A stretch of 64,000 nucleotides of DNA from Pelagibius sp965227505. Its GTDB lineage: Bacteria; Pseudomonadota; Alphaproteobacteria; Kiloniellales; Kiloniellaceae. The notes beneath the pieces are model-generated. The model saw only the letters and a list, made by a program, of their open reading frames with translations, was not told the DNA's origin and did no database searches. The position numbers and the translations under genes are program-made. This document shows, one piece after another, positions 7,996 through 16,660 of this stretch (position 1 is its first letter; every line of letters starts with the position of its first letter). The stretch covers positions 3,348,001 to 3,412,000 of the forward strand of contig NZ_OZ245757.1 of NCBI RefSeq assembly GCF_965227505.1, read 5' to 3'.

Positions 7996-8709
7996 TCAGG
8001 CCACCGCGTCCAGCCGAATTTCACCGTCGTGCAGGAAGCAGGTCTTGGTGAACAGAGTCAGATCGAGCGGATTGGGCAGGCGCACATCCGACAGGTCGGG
8101 CAGGGCTTTGCCCTGGAGGTCGAACGCGCGGTCGATCTGCGAAACCATCACCAGGATCGATCCTTTGGCCTGTGTGAAGGCCCGCAGGGCCGCCACCTGA
8201 GCGCCGAGTTCCGGGTTGCGCCGCCGCTGATCGAGAAGCTGGAGATAGTCGACCACCGCGAGGCTGCCCTGCGGCGTTCCCGTCATCCGCTCGACGATAT
8301 GGCCGGCGCAGATGTCGTCGGAGGTGTCGAGCGCGAAGGCGCCTTCGCTCGTTTTCGGGTCCGCACCGATCGATCGCAGGTGACGCAGAACCTCGATCTC
8401 GGTGCAGTCGAGAGAGAAGAAGAAACCCTGCCGGCCTGCCTTTGAAGCCTCGACCAGGAGCGCCAAAGCCAGAAGGGTCTTACCGTGGCCCGGACGCGCG
8501 GCCAGCAGCATCAGATCCCCGGGAACCAGCCGGGTCAGGATTTCGGCGGCCGCAGGCCGCCGCGGCACAGCCGCGGCGAGCTCACTCCAAGTCCGGAAAC
8601 CTTCGCTTCGCGCGACCCGGTTCAGAGCGTCATGCAGCGGCAGACCGGTTTCGCGCGCCAACAGTCTGGCTTGCCGTTTCAGTCGAAAAATGGGGGCTGA
8701 CAGTCTCAT
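7996..8709 (-). CDS. Stand-alone DnaB-like RecA-fold ATPase
   Basis: 237 residues. I chose the ATG at 8709 because AGGAGG lies seven bases upstream; a longer frame starts at 8799. The N-terminal 45 residues form a short helical module (LHDALNRVARSEGFRTWSEL). A RecA/DnaB-type ATPase core follows, with Walker A ARPGHGKT at 71-78 and Walker B AVVDYLQLL at 151-159, plus a DnaB-like QID motif (MVSQIDR). It has no DnaB N-terminal or primase-binding domain, so it is not the replicative helicase, and it is only about half that length. Proteins like it are annotated only as 'DNA helicase' in alphaproteobacteria; the true role is unknown. It is transcribed alone. Confidence 0.75.
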   Translation of the reverse strand: MRLSAPIFRLKRQARLLARETGLPLHDALNRVARSEGFRTWSELAAAVPRRPAAAEILTRLVPGDLMLLAARPGHGKTLLALALLVEASKAGRQGFFFSLDCTEIEVLRHLRSIGADPKTSEGAFALDTSDDICAGHIVERMTGTPQGSLAVVDYLQLLDQRRRNPELGAQVAALRAFTQAKGSILVMVSQIDRAFDLQGKALPDLSDVRLPNPLDLTLFTKTCFLHDGEIRLDAVA

Positions 8710-8886
8710 GCGATACCCTCCTGATGCGAGCAGGCGGTGCAGTCCCTCCTTATGCACGTGCTCGAACGGAACGGGTTCGATGAGGTCTTCGCCCTGCATG
8801 TCGGATGCTTTCCCTGTCGGAGGGGGGAGGCCCGGGCCGGGCCTGAGGACGTAGGCTAGTGCCGGGCTTTCTGAAACTCAAGCCGC

Positions 8887-8970
8887 CCTGTCACCTTTGC
8901 CCGGTCGCCTTTGCCCTGTCACCTTTGCCCGGTCGCCTTTGCTCCGTCACCTTTGCTCTGCCGCCTGCGC
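8887..8970 (+). repeat. Tandem repeat, 14-bp unit, six copies (last degenerate)
   Basis: Six consecutive 14-base units, alternating CCTGTCACCTTTGC and CCGGTCGCCTTTGC, so the higher-order period is 28. The fifth differs by a base or two and the sixth is eroded. It lies in the 410-base gap between the divergent DnaB-like gene (start 8709) and the aminotransferase (start 9120); I see nothing else in that gap. It is not a multiple of three and is not coding. Confidence 0.9.
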
Positions 8971-9119
8971 GCGTCCTTCGCAGTGACGGATCTGGCGGCC
9001 GCGGTCGGACGGGCTTTTCCCGCAGTTCTCTGCGGCTGTCCGCGTCGGGCTTGCCCCTCTGCCGCCGGGCGCTTAGGCTCCCTTCCTCCGCCGCCAACGT
9101 TAACGTGAGATTTCGCGCG

Positions 9120-10385
9120 ATGACACTGCGACATGGACGGGAATTCCTGGCGATTCCGGGCCCGACGACGGTGCCCGACGAGGTCTTGCAGGCCATGCAC
9201 CGCCCGGCGATCGAGATCTATGCCGGTGCCCTGCTGGACACCACCACCAGCTGCCTGGAGGATCTGCGCCGCATCTTCAAGACCGAGGGGCGCACCTACA
9301 TCTATGCCGCCAACGGCCACGGCGCCTGGGAGGCGGCGCTCAGCAACACCCTTTCGCGCGGCGACCGGGTGCTGGTGCTGGGCTCCGGCCTTTTCGCGCC
9401 GGCCTGGGGCGAGATGGCCGCGTCGCAAGGCATCACCGTCGAGGAGATGCCGGCCAGCTATCGCCATGCGGTCGATCCCGCCGCCGTCGAGGAGCGTCTG
9501 CGGGCCGATACGGCGGGGGAGATCAAGGCGGTTCTGGTGGTCCAGGTCGACACCGCCTCCAGCATCGCCAACGACATCCCGGCGATCCGCCGGGCAATCG
9601 ATGCGGCTGGCCACGGCGCCCTGTTCATGGTCGATGCCATCGCCTCGCTCGCCACCATGCCCTTCGAGATGGATGCCTGGGGGATCGACGTCGGGGTGAC
9701 GGGATCGCAGAAGGGTCTTATGACGCCCCCCGGGCTGAGCTTCGTGGCTGCCGGCAAGCGGGCGCTCGATGCGCATGAGAGCGCCGACCTGCGCACCTTC
9801 TACTGGGACTGGACACAGCGCGAAGGACCGCGCCACTACAACAAGTATTGCGGCACGCCGCCGGAGCACCTGCTGTTCGGCCTGCGCAAGGCGCTCGATC
9901 TGCTGTTCGAGGAGGGGCTGCCGGCGGTTTTCGAACGCCACCGCATCCTGGCCGAAGCGACGCGGCGCGCCATCGCGGTCTGGGCCCAGGGCGGGGCGCT
10001 CAGCTTCAACGTGCTGGATCCGGCGGCGCGTGCGAACTCCGTGACCACCGTGCTTCTGGAGGGACGCGACCCGGCAGAGCTGCTGCGCTACGCGGAAAAC
10101 GTCTGCGGTGTGGTCCTCGGCATCGGCATCGGGGATCTCACCGACAAGGCTTTCCGCATCGCGCACATGGGCCATGTGAATGCGCCGATGATGCTGGGCA
10201 CTCTGGGCGTGGTGGAGACCAGCCTGGCGGCGCTCGGCATCCCGCACGGCAAGGGCGGGGTCCAGGCGGCCATCGACTGCTTCGTCGAGGCCGTTCCGGT
10301 CGCTGGCAGGAACGACTCCGCCGGCAGCGGCGGCCCCGGCCCGGCGCGGGCCGCGGCCCCGGCCGTCAACGCGCCGGGGGAGTAG
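9120..10385 (+). CDS. Class V aminotransferase, alanine/serine-glyoxylate aminotransferase family
   Basis: 421 residues. A PLP fold-type I enzyme: the Schiff-base lysine is K198 in GVTGSQKGL and the cofactor-pyridine aspartate is D172 (FMVDAIAS). The N-terminal IPGPTTVP and overall sequence match alanine-glyoxylate / serine-glyoxylate aminotransferases, which move an amino group onto glyoxylate or pyruvate. The last 30 residues are an Ala/Gly/Pro-rich tail not expected in the family. The frame stays open upstream to 8859 through the tandem repeat, but homologous sequence begins at the ATG at 9120. Exact amino donor is uncertain. It stands alone; the next gene is convergent. Confidence 0.85.
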   Translation: MTLRHGREFLAIPGPTTVPDEVLQAMHRPAIEIYAGALLDTTTSCLEDLRRIFKTEGRTYIYAANGHGAWEAALSNTLSRGDRVLVLGSGLFAPAWGEMAASQGITVEEMPASYRHAVDPAAVEERLRADTAGEIKAVLVVQVDTASSIANDIPAIRRAIDAAGHGALFMVDAIASLATMPFEMDAWGIDVGVTGSQKGLMTPPGLSFVAAGKRALDAHESADLRTFYWDWTQREGPRHYNKYCGTPPEHLLFGLRKALDLLFEEGLPAVFERHRILAEATRRAIAVWAQGGALSFNVLDPAARANSVTTVLLEGRDPAELLRYAENVCGVVLGIGIGDLTDKAFRIAHMGHVNAPMMLGTLGVVETSLAALGIPHGKGGVQAAIDCFVEAVPVAGRNDSAGSGGPGPARAAAPAVNAPGE

Positions 10386-10460
10386 GCGCCGCCTTCGCCG
10401 CGCCCGTAGCCGGATTTGGCGACTTCTTCAGCGGTTACCGGTTCAGCGGTCGCCCGTCCC

Positions 10461-10874
10461 TCAGCTGCCGCTGCCCTCGTGTTTCGGCAGGTCGTCCTGC
10501 AGGTGGACCCAGGGCAGGCGCTCGGCCCAGTAGACGTGGAACTCGGGCGCGAAGTCCCGGGCGTCCTCGAGAGTGGCGGCGTAGAAATGGGTCTCTTCCG
10601 GCCAGCGCTCGCTTTCGTAGGCGATCGGCGTTCCGCAGGTCGGGCAGAACAGACGCCGCACGCCGGGCGATGATCGATAGACCGCGGGCTCGGCTCCCGT
10701 GAAGCGGCAAGCCCTCCGGTCGACCCCGAAAAAGGTGGTGAAGGGCGAGGCGGTGGCGCGCCGGCAGGAATCGCAATGGCAGTGCCCGCGCCAGTTTTCC
10801 GGTCCGTCATACTCATAGCTGACCGCCCCGCAAAGGCAGTGCCCGCGCTTCGTTGCCCCGCGTTTCGAAGTCAT
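10461..10874 (-). CDS. GFA family (CENP-V-like) zinc protein
   Basis: 137 residues. The cysteine pattern of the glutathione-dependent formaldehyde-activating (GFA) family is complete: C13/C15, C32/C34/C37 and C77/C80, binding two zinc ions. Most members are of unknown function; the founding Gfa activity is disputed. The gene is single, and its ATG lies about 145 bases from the divergently transcribed DUF1194 gene, so the two may share a regulatory region. Confidence 0.9.
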   Translation of the reverse strand: MTSKRGATKRGHCLCGAVSYEYDGPENWRGHCHCDSCRRATASPFTTFFGVDRRACRFTGAEPAVYRSSPGVRRLFCPTCGTPIAYESERWPEETHFYAATLEDARDFAPEFHVYWAERLPWVHLQDDLPKHEGSGS

Positions 10875-11017
10875 GACCGATCTCCCTGGTATTTCAGCGG
10901 GAGCTTATCTCCTCTTCGCAGGCCTGTCAGCGGGCCTCAGCCGTATTGAGCCGCTATCGCCGGCCCGCGGCAAAGGGTATGCTCCCTGCCGCCGACACAG
11001 CTGCGAGGATGCGGATC

Positions 11018-11836
11018 ATGCCTTTCCCGGCCCGGGCCCTGCTGCAAGCCTTTGGACTCTCCGCTTTCCTGCTCGCGGGCCTGCTCGCGGGTCTGTCCAT
11101 GGCGGTCTCCCCGCCCGCGTTGGCGGCCGAACGGGTCGATCTGGAGCTTGTGCTGCTGGCCGATGCCTCCGGCTCCATCGACGACGACGAGATTTTCTTT
11201 CAGCGTCAGGGTTATGCCGAGGCGATCACCGACCCCGACATCCTGGCGGCAATCGGTCTGGGACATGACGGCAAAATCGCGGTCACCTACGTGGAATGGG
11301 GCAATGCCAGCTCCCAGGAGGTGGTGGTGCCCTGGACCATCATCGACGGCGAGGCCTCCGCCGCGGCCTTCGCCCAGCAGTTGCTGGAGAAGCCGCGCCA
11401 GGCCTTCGGGCGCAACGCCATCGGCTCGGCCATCGCCGCCGGTCTGGCGCTGATCGAGAACAACGACATCGACGGCTTCCGCAAGATCATCGATTTTTCC
11501 GGCGACAGTGCCAACAACTGGGGCGGGCTTCCGGTTCAGGCGGCGCGCGACGCCGCCCTGGCCGCCGATGTTTCCATAAACGGTCTGGCGATCCTCTGCC
11601 GGCCCTGCGCCAGCGGGCGGCCCGTCAGCTACGACCTGGAGCAGGCCTTCCGGGAGGACATCATCGTCGGCCCGGCATCCTTTGTCGTCACCGTCGACGG
11701 CGACCAGAGCTTTGCCGAGGCGGTGCGCAAGAAACTCTTGCTCGAAGTCGCCGGCGTTCCCGACGAGCAGACCTTCCGCCTGCGCCTCGCGGCCGCCCGC
11801 AGCAGCCAAGCAGACTCCGAAGCGCCGCTGCAGTAG
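11018..11836 (+). CDS. Secreted DUF1194 protein with von Willebrand factor A-like fold
   Basis: 272 residues. I chose the ATG at 11018 because GAGG sits nine bases upstream; an ATG at 11009 abuts that GAGG. A signal peptide (cleavage near ALA-A, residue 36) is followed by a vWA-like domain whose metal-ion site is intact, DASGS at 49-53. DUF1194 proteins are exported, of unknown function, and restricted mostly to alphaproteobacteria. The stop is 21 bases before the following SDR gene, so the two may be cotranscribed. Confidence 0.88.
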   Translation: MPFPARALLQAFGLSAFLLAGLLAGLSMAVSPPALAAERVDLELVLLADASGSIDDDEIFFQRQGYAEAITDPDILAAIGLGHDGKIAVTYVEWGNASSQEVVVPWTIIDGEASAAAFAQQLLEKPRQAFGRNAIGSAIAAGLALIENNDIDGFRKIIDFSGDSANNWGGLPVQAARDAALAADVSINGLAILCRPCASGRPVSYDLEQAFREDIIVGPASFVVTVDGDQSFAEAVRKKLLLEVAGVPDEQTFRLRLAAARSSQADSEAPLQ

Positions 11837-11857
11837 CGCGCAAGCGGGACCTCCGGC

Positions 11858-12622
11858 ATGAAAGCGTTCGACCTTTCACAAAAGGTGGCCTTGGTCACCG
11901 GCGGAAACGGCGGGATCGGTCTGGGCATCGCCCGTGGCCTGGCCAAGGCCGGGGCGGCGGTGGCCGTGGCCGGCCGCAACAGGCAGAAGCTGTCCGCTGC
12001 CGTGGCAGAATTGGAGGGCCTGGGCGCCAAGGCCTTGTCCGTTGTTTGCGATGTGACCGACGCGGCGGCGGTCGCGGCCATGGTGAAAGAGACCCAGGCC
12101 CGGCTCGGCGGGCCCCACATCCTGGTGAACAACGCCGGCACCAACATCCGCAAACGCCCGGAGGACCTGTCGGCGGCGGAGTGGCAGCAGGTAATGGATG
12201 CCAACCTCACCAGTGCCTTCCTCTGCGCCAAGGCCTGCTATCCCCTCATGAAGCGGGCCGGCGGCGGCAAGATCCTCAACAATGGCTCCATGCTGTCGAT
12301 CTTCGGGGCGCCCTGGAGCCCGGCCTACGGCGCCAGCAAGGGCGGCGTGGTGCAGCTCACCCGGTCTCTGGCCGCGGCCTGGGCGGCGGACAACATCCAG
12401 GTGAACTGTATCCTGCCGGGCTGGATCGACACCGATCTTACCCGCCTGGCGCGCCGCGAGGTGGACGGCCTGAACGACCACGTCCTGAAACGCACGCCGG
12501 CGGCGCGCTGGGGCCGGCCGGAGGATTTCGAGGGGCTGGCGGCGTTTTTCGCCGGGCCCGCCAGCGACTTCGTCACCGGTGCCGCCTTGCCGGTCGACGG
12601 GGGCTTCTCCATTTCGCTATAA
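11858..12622 (+). CDS. SDR-family NAD(P)-dependent oxidoreductase
   Basis: 254 residues, a classical short-chain dehydrogenase. Cofactor-binding TGGNGGIG is at residues 14-21, NNAG at 91-94, and the catalytic Tyr/Lys pair at Y157 and K161 (YGASK), with Ser at about 144. The C-terminal TGAALPVDGGFS ending is typical of glucose-1-dehydrogenase or 3-oxoacyl reductase-like members. The substrate cannot be read from sequence. It sits between the DUF1194 gene and the deaminase gene in one direction, with short gaps, so is possibly part of the same operon. Confidence 0.9.
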   Translation: MKAFDLSQKVALVTGGNGGIGLGIARGLAKAGAAVAVAGRNRQKLSAAVAELEGLGAKALSVVCDVTDAAAVAAMVKETQARLGGPHILVNNAGTNIRKRPEDLSAAEWQQVMDANLTSAFLCAKACYPLMKRAGGGKILNNGSMLSIFGAPWSPAYGASKGGVVQLTRSLAAAWAADNIQVNCILPGWIDTDLTRLARREVDGLNDHVLKRTPAARWGRPEDFEGLAAFFAGPASDFVTGAALPVDGGFSISL

Positions 12623-12669
12623 ACGCCCACCGCAACAAAGGACGCCGCGCCCAAGAGGATCCGTTTTCC

Positions 12670-13674
12670 GTGACCGATTTCATCGCTTCCCTGCCCAAGG
12701 CCGAACTGCACATTCATATCGAGGGCTCGCTGGAGCCGGAGATGATGTTCGCCCTGGCTCAGCGCAACGGCGTCTCGCTGCCCTACGACTCGGTGGAGGC
12801 GATCAGGGCGGCCTACAGCTTCGCCAACCTGCAGGACTTTCTGGACCTCTACTACCAGGGTATGTCGGTGCTGCGGACGGAGCAGGATTTCCACGATCTC
12901 ACGCTGGCCTACCTCACGCGGGTTGCGGCCGATGGGGTGAAACACGTGGAGATCTTTTTCGACCCTCAGGCCCATACGGCGCGCGGGGTTGCCTTCGAGA
13001 CCGTCCTGGACGGCATCCACAGCGCCCTGCAGGAGGGGGAGCGGCGGTTCGGCGTTACGTCGAAGCTCATTCTCTGCTTTCTGCGCCACCTGCCGGCGGA
13101 GGACGCCCTGGCGACCCTGGAGCAGGCCATGGATCACCGCGACCGCATCGTCGGCGTCGGGCTCGACTCCTCGGAGAACGGCTATCCGCCGGAGCTTTTC
13201 ACCGAGGTCTTCGCCAAGGCGCGGGCTGCCGGGTTCCGCGCGGTCGCCCATGCCGGCGAGGAGGGGCCGCCCGCTTATGTGCGCGGCGCGCTGGAGGCGT
13301 TGCAGGTCGACCGCATCGACCACGGCAACCGGGCGCTGGAGGACGAGAACCTGGTCGCGGAACTGGCCGAACGGCGGATGCCGCTGACCGTCTGTCCGCT
13401 CTCCAACCTGCGGCTCTGCGGCGTGACAGACATGAAGCAACATCCCCTGAAGACCATGCTGGACAAGGGGCTCTTCGTCACGGTGAACTCCGACGATCCC
13501 TCCTACTTCGGCGGCTATGTGAACGACAACTACCGCGCGGTGCAGCAGGCGCTCGGCCTCAGCGATGCGGTTCTGGCCGAAATCGCCCGCAACTCCTTTG
13601 CCGCCTCCTTCCTCGACGACGAGGCCAAGGCCGCCCGGATCGCGGAGGTCGATGCTTACGTGAACGGCGGGTAA
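12670..13674 (+). CDS. Adenine/adenosine deaminase (ADE type 2-like)
   Basis: 334 residues from a GTG start with GAGG eleven bases upstream. Metal ligands of the adenosine deaminase superfamily are complete: H14 and H16 (HIHIEGS), H194 with catalytic E197 (HAGEE), H218 (DHGN) and D275/D276 (SDDP). The motifs HIEGSLEPEMMF and SDDPSYFGGY fit the bacterial adenine deaminase branch better than true adenosine deaminase, though databases usually name both 'adenosine deaminase'. The reaction is hydrolytic deamination of adenine to hypoxanthine plus ammonia (purine salvage). A RidA gene follows 44 bases downstream. Confidence 0.88.
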   Translation: MTDFIASLPKAELHIHIEGSLEPEMMFALAQRNGVSLPYDSVEAIRAAYSFANLQDFLDLYYQGMSVLRTEQDFHDLTLAYLTRVAADGVKHVEIFFDPQAHTARGVAFETVLDGIHSALQEGERRFGVTSKLILCFLRHLPAEDALATLEQAMDHRDRIVGVGLDSSENGYPPELFTEVFAKARAAGFRAVAHAGEEGPPAYVRGALEALQVDRIDHGNRALEDENLVAELAERRMPLTVCPLSNLRLCGVTDMKQHPLKTMLDKGLFVTVNSDDPSYFGGYVNDNYRAVQQALGLSDAVLAEIARNSFAASFLDDEAKAARIAEVDAYVNGG

Positions 13675-13718
13675 GGTAATCGGCCTTTGTACGCCGCCAT
13701 GCTTGGGAACGTTCGACC

Positions 13719-14117
13719 TTGGACAAGAAAGCCATCATCCCGCCGGACCGGCAGAGCTATTACAGCGACTGGCATTTCGCGCCGGCGATCCTCTCCGGCG
13801 GTTTCCTTTTCGTCTCCGGCTGCACCGGGGCGAGCCCGGACGGCAGCCTGCCGCGGAGCCCGGAAGCGCAAGTTCGTCAGGCCTTCGCGAACGTCGGCAC
13901 GGTGCTCGCGGAGGCCGGGGCGGACTTCGGCGACGTGGTGGAGATGACCAGCTATCACGTCGGCCTGCTCGACCATCTGGATCTCTTCCGCCGGGTGAAG
14001 GACGACTACATCGCCGAGCCCTATCCGGCCTGGACCGCGATTGGTGTTTCGGAGCTCGCGGCGCCCGGCGCGCTCATCGAGATCCGCGTCACTGCAAAGC
14101 AACCCTCCAATCGCTGA
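13719..14117 (+). CDS. RidA family protein (reactive enamine/imine deaminase)
   Basis: 132 residues, the normal length for the YjgF/YER057c/UK114 fold, from a TTG start. The family hydrolyses reactive enamine/imine intermediates released by PLP enzymes. The conserved C-terminal block with catalytic Arg is visible (GALIEIRVTA), along with PAWTAIGVSEL. It follows the deaminase gene closely and is probably cotranscribed. Whether it belongs to the archetypal RidA or a sub-family lacking imine deaminase activity is not certain. Confidence 0.85.
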   Translation: MDKKAIIPPDRQSYYSDWHFAPAILSGGFLFVSGCTGASPDGSLPRSPEAQVRQAFANVGTVLAEAGADFGDVVEMTSYHVGLLDHLDLFRRVKDDYIAEPYPAWTAIGVSELAAPGALIEIRVTAKQPSNR

Positions 14118-14233
14118 GGGCGTCGGCCCGCAAAGGCCGTCAACCCGGCCTCATGGACTCGGTTGCATCTTCTGCCCAAATCCTTAGTGTCCGCGCGACG
14201 CCGCATTCGTTCGCTGACTTCAAGGAGGGAACG

Positions 14234-14740
14234 ATGGGTTATGAGATTCGCCACGTGCAGGACGGCGATCACCACGCGGTGCACCAGATCTTCCTCAGCC
14301 CGCACGTCGTGACCGGCACCATGCGGCTGCCGATCCAGCGTCTCGACGAAACCCGCAAACGCCTGGAGCCCAGCGACGGGACGACCGCCATGGTGGCCCT
14401 GTCGCAAGACCGGATCGTCGGCTTTGCCGAACTTTACACCTTCGGTCATGTTCCGCGCCACCGCCACGCCGGCGACATCAACATGATCGTCACCCACGCC
14501 GACTGGCAGGGCAAAGGCGTGGCCCGCGCGCTGATGGAGGCGATCCTCGATCTGGCGGACAACTGGCTCCAGCTCTCGCGGCTCGGTCTCACGGTCTGGA
14601 CCACCAACGAGCGCGCGGTCGCGCTGTACAGGAGCCTGGGCTTCGAGGTCGAGGGAACGCTTAGGGCCTATGCCTACCGCCGCGGCGAATACATCGACGC
14701 CCACGTCATGGCCCGGCTGACCGGCGCGGCGGCCGGCTGA
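14234..14740 (+). CDS. GNAT family N-acetyltransferase
   Basis: 168 residues, with AAGGAGG immediately upstream of the ATG (14222-14228). The acetyl-CoA-binding loop is clear, WQGKGVARAL at 91-100, followed by the NERAVALYRSLGFEVEG block typical of RimI-like and phosphinothricin-type acetyltransferases. The acceptor molecule is not known. It is the last gene of a rightward run; a terminator belonging to the opposing catalase gene lies downstream. Confidence 0.9.
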   Translation: MGYEIRHVQDGDHHAVHQIFLSPHVVTGTMRLPIQRLDETRKRLEPSDGTTAMVALSQDRIVGFAELYTFGHVPRHRHAGDINMIVTHADWQGKGVARALMEAILDLADNWLQLSRLGLTVWTTNERAVALYRSLGFEVEGTLRAYAYRRGEYIDAHVMARLTGAAAG

Positions 14741-14812
14741 CAGGCCGTGCCTCGCGCGCTTGTGACTTGCGCCTGCGACGTGCGCGCGAGTCCGGCGGAG
14801 ATCTCTGGCGTG

Positions 14813-14875
14813 ATAAGAAAAGGGCCGGAGACGGGCCTTCCCCCCGGAGGAAGAGGGGACGGTCCGTCTCCGGCC
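14813..14875 (-). terminator. Stem-loop terminator of the catalase gene
   Basis: GGCCGGAGACGG (14823-14834) is perfectly complementary to CCGTCTCCGGCC (14864-14875). Read on the minus strand the stem is followed by TTTTCTT, giving a plausible rho-independent terminator about 80 bases past the catalase stop. The 29-base loop is purine-rich and could form a short inner stem. Confidence 0.7.
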
Positions 14876-14953
14876 TCAGGTTAACCGATCCGCCCGGAGC
14901 CGAAGAGGGGGTGCGGGGTCCGGGCGGAGCGGCGGAGGCTTTTCGCGGGCGGC

Positions 14954-16450
14954 TTACTCGGCCGCCGCCGGATAGGTCACGCCCAGGGCCCTGGCGACGC
15001 CGGCGCCGTAGTCCGGGTCGGCCGCGTGGAAGTGGGCGAGCTGGCGCTGGACGATGAAGTCCGGCACGCCGGCCATGGCCCCGGCGATGCTCTCGAAGAG
15101 CCGCTGCTTCTGGCCCTCGTCGAAGAGGCGGAAGAGGTTGCCCGCCTGGGTGTAGTCGTCGTTGCCCTCGCGGTGGTCGTAGCGGTCGGCATCGCCGGAG
15201 ATCTTCAGCGGCGGCTCGGCGTAGTCCGGGTTCTGGGCCGGGCCGTTGAAGGAGTTCGGCTCGTAGTAGACGTCCGGGTTGCCGGTGTCGTTGCGGAAGA
15301 ACCGCATGGCGCCGTCCTTGTGATAGTGGTGCACCGGGCACTTGGGTGCGTTCACCGGCAGCGCCTCGTAGTGGGTGCCCAGGCGGTAGCGGTGCGCATC
15401 GGCGTAGGAGAAGATTCGCCCCTGCAGCATCTTGTCCGGCGAGAACCCGATGCCCGGCACGATGTTGGAGGGCGAGAAAGCGACCTGCTCGATCTCCGCG
15501 AAATAGTTGTCCGGGTTGCGGTTCAGTTCCATGACGCCGACGTCGATCAGCGGATAGTCGGCATGGGGCCAGACTTTGGTCAGGTCGAAGGGGTTGTAGG
15601 GCGTCTTCTCGGCATCGGCCTCCGGCATGATCTGGACCTTGAGGTCCCACTGCGGGAACGCACCGCTCGTGATCGAACCGAAGAGATCCTCCTGATAGCT
15701 CTCGCGGCTCTGGCCGATCACCGCGGCGGATTCTTCGTTGGTCAGGTGCCTGTGGCCCTGGCGGGTCTTGAAGTGGAACTTCACCCAGAACCGCTCGTTG
15801 TCGGCGTTGATGAACGAAAAGGTGTGGGAGCCGTAACCGTTCATGAAGCGCGGGCTGGTCGGAATGCCGCGGTCGGACATCAGGATGGTGATCTGATGCA
15901 GGGATTCCGGCGACTGGGACCAGAAGTCCCACATCGCGGTGGCCGAGCGCAGGTTGGTCTTGGGATGGCGCTTCTGGGTCCGGATGAAGTCCGGGAACTT
16001 CAGCGGGTCGCGGATGAAGAAGATCGGCGTGTTGTTGCCGACGAGATCCCAGTTGCCTTCCTCGGTGTAGAACTTCACCGAAAAGCCGCGCACGTCGCGC
16101 TCGGCATCGGCGGCGCCCAGTTCGCCGGCGACGGTGGAGAAACGCGCGATCAGCTCGGTCTTCCTGCCGACCTCGGAGAAGATCTTGGCGCGGGTGTACT
16201 GGGTGATGTCGTGGGTGACGGTGAAGGTCCCGAAGGCCCCCCAGCCCTTGGCGTGGACCACCCGCTCGGGGATGCGCTCACGGTTCTGGTGCGCCAGCTT
16301 CTCGATCAGCTGATAGTCCTGCAGCAGGACCGGGCCGCGCGCGCCGGCGGTTATGGAATTCTGGTTGTCGGAAACCGGCGCCCCCGCCGTGGTCGTCATG
16401 GTGGGGGTGGTTGTGGTGGGTCGGCTGGTCTTGCTGCTGTCGTCCGCCAT
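14954..16450 (-). CDS. Monofunctional haem catalase
   Basis: 498 residues with AGGAGG six bases before the ATG. The catalytic His is H66 in RVVHAKGWGAFG, and the proximal haem-ligand Tyr is in FSYADAHRYRLG (about residue 349). The length and motifs indicate a small-subunit (clade 3-like) cytosolic catalase that disproportionates hydrogen peroxide. The first 25 residues are a Thr/Ser-rich linker. It is divergent from oxyR with a 210-base AT-rich intergenic region, so induction by peroxide through OxyR is expected. Confidence 0.96.
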   Translation of the reverse strand: MADDSSKTSRPTTTTPTMTTTAGAPVSDNQNSITAGARGPVLLQDYQLIEKLAHQNRERIPERVVHAKGWGAFGTFTVTHDITQYTRAKIFSEVGRKTELIARFSTVAGELGAADAERDVRGFSVKFYTEEGNWDLVGNNTPIFFIRDPLKFPDFIRTQKRHPKTNLRSATAMWDFWSQSPESLHQITILMSDRGIPTSPRFMNGYGSHTFSFINADNERFWVKFHFKTRQGHRHLTNEESAAVIGQSRESYQEDLFGSITSGAFPQWDLKVQIMPEADAEKTPYNPFDLTKVWPHADYPLIDVGVMELNRNPDNYFAEIEQVAFSPSNIVPGIGFSPDKMLQGRIFSYADAHRYRLGTHYEALPVNAPKCPVHHYHKDGAMRFFRNDTGNPDVYYEPNSFNGPAQNPDYAEPPLKISGDADRYDHREGNDDYTQAGNLFRLFDEGQKQRLFESIAGAMAGVPDFIVQRQLAHFHAADPDYGAGVARALGVTYPAAAE

Positions 16451-16582
16451 CTCTGTCCTCCTGAAAACGGTGCTCTGCGCCCTGCCGGGTCCTGCTTGCA
16501 GTCTCGCCCTGCAGTCTCACCGGCTGCCCGGGTCGCACCCGGCTGAAGCGACGCCTCAAAGGTGGTCGGAAATCGTCGATAA

Positions 16583-16624
16583 GTGAAATCGATTGTTTCG
16601 ATAGATATAATTGGCATAGACTAT
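16583..16624 (+). promoter_or_regulatory. oxyR promoter and candidate OxyR-binding region in the catalase/oxyR intergenic space
   Basis: A perfect -10 TATAAT (16606-16611) lies 17 bases after GTGAAA (16583-16588), pointing at oxyR. Around it are two dyads: ATCGA-N5-TCGAT (16588-16602) and ATAG-A-CTAT (16616-16624), the ATAG/CTAT halves matching E. coli OxyR consensus elements. This AT-rich block stands out against the GC-rich neighbourhood and would let OxyR repress itself while activating the catalase gene. Confidence 0.55.
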
Positions 16625-16660
16625 TATTAGGAAAAGGCGATGGTTTTGGGACTCTGAGCG

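Noticed and set aside
8887..8970. CRISPR array
   Set aside because: Units are 14 bp, directly abutting, with no spacers.
11296..12669. Upstream extension of the deaminase frame to 11296 (792 codons in all)
   Set aside because: The extension overlaps the DUF1194 and SDR genes in another phase; deaminase homology begins at the GTG at 12670.
14881..14900. CtrA site at the isolated GTTAAC
   Set aside because: Only one half-site; no TTAA seven bases away. The same applies to GTTAAC near 9100, 19313 and 19376.
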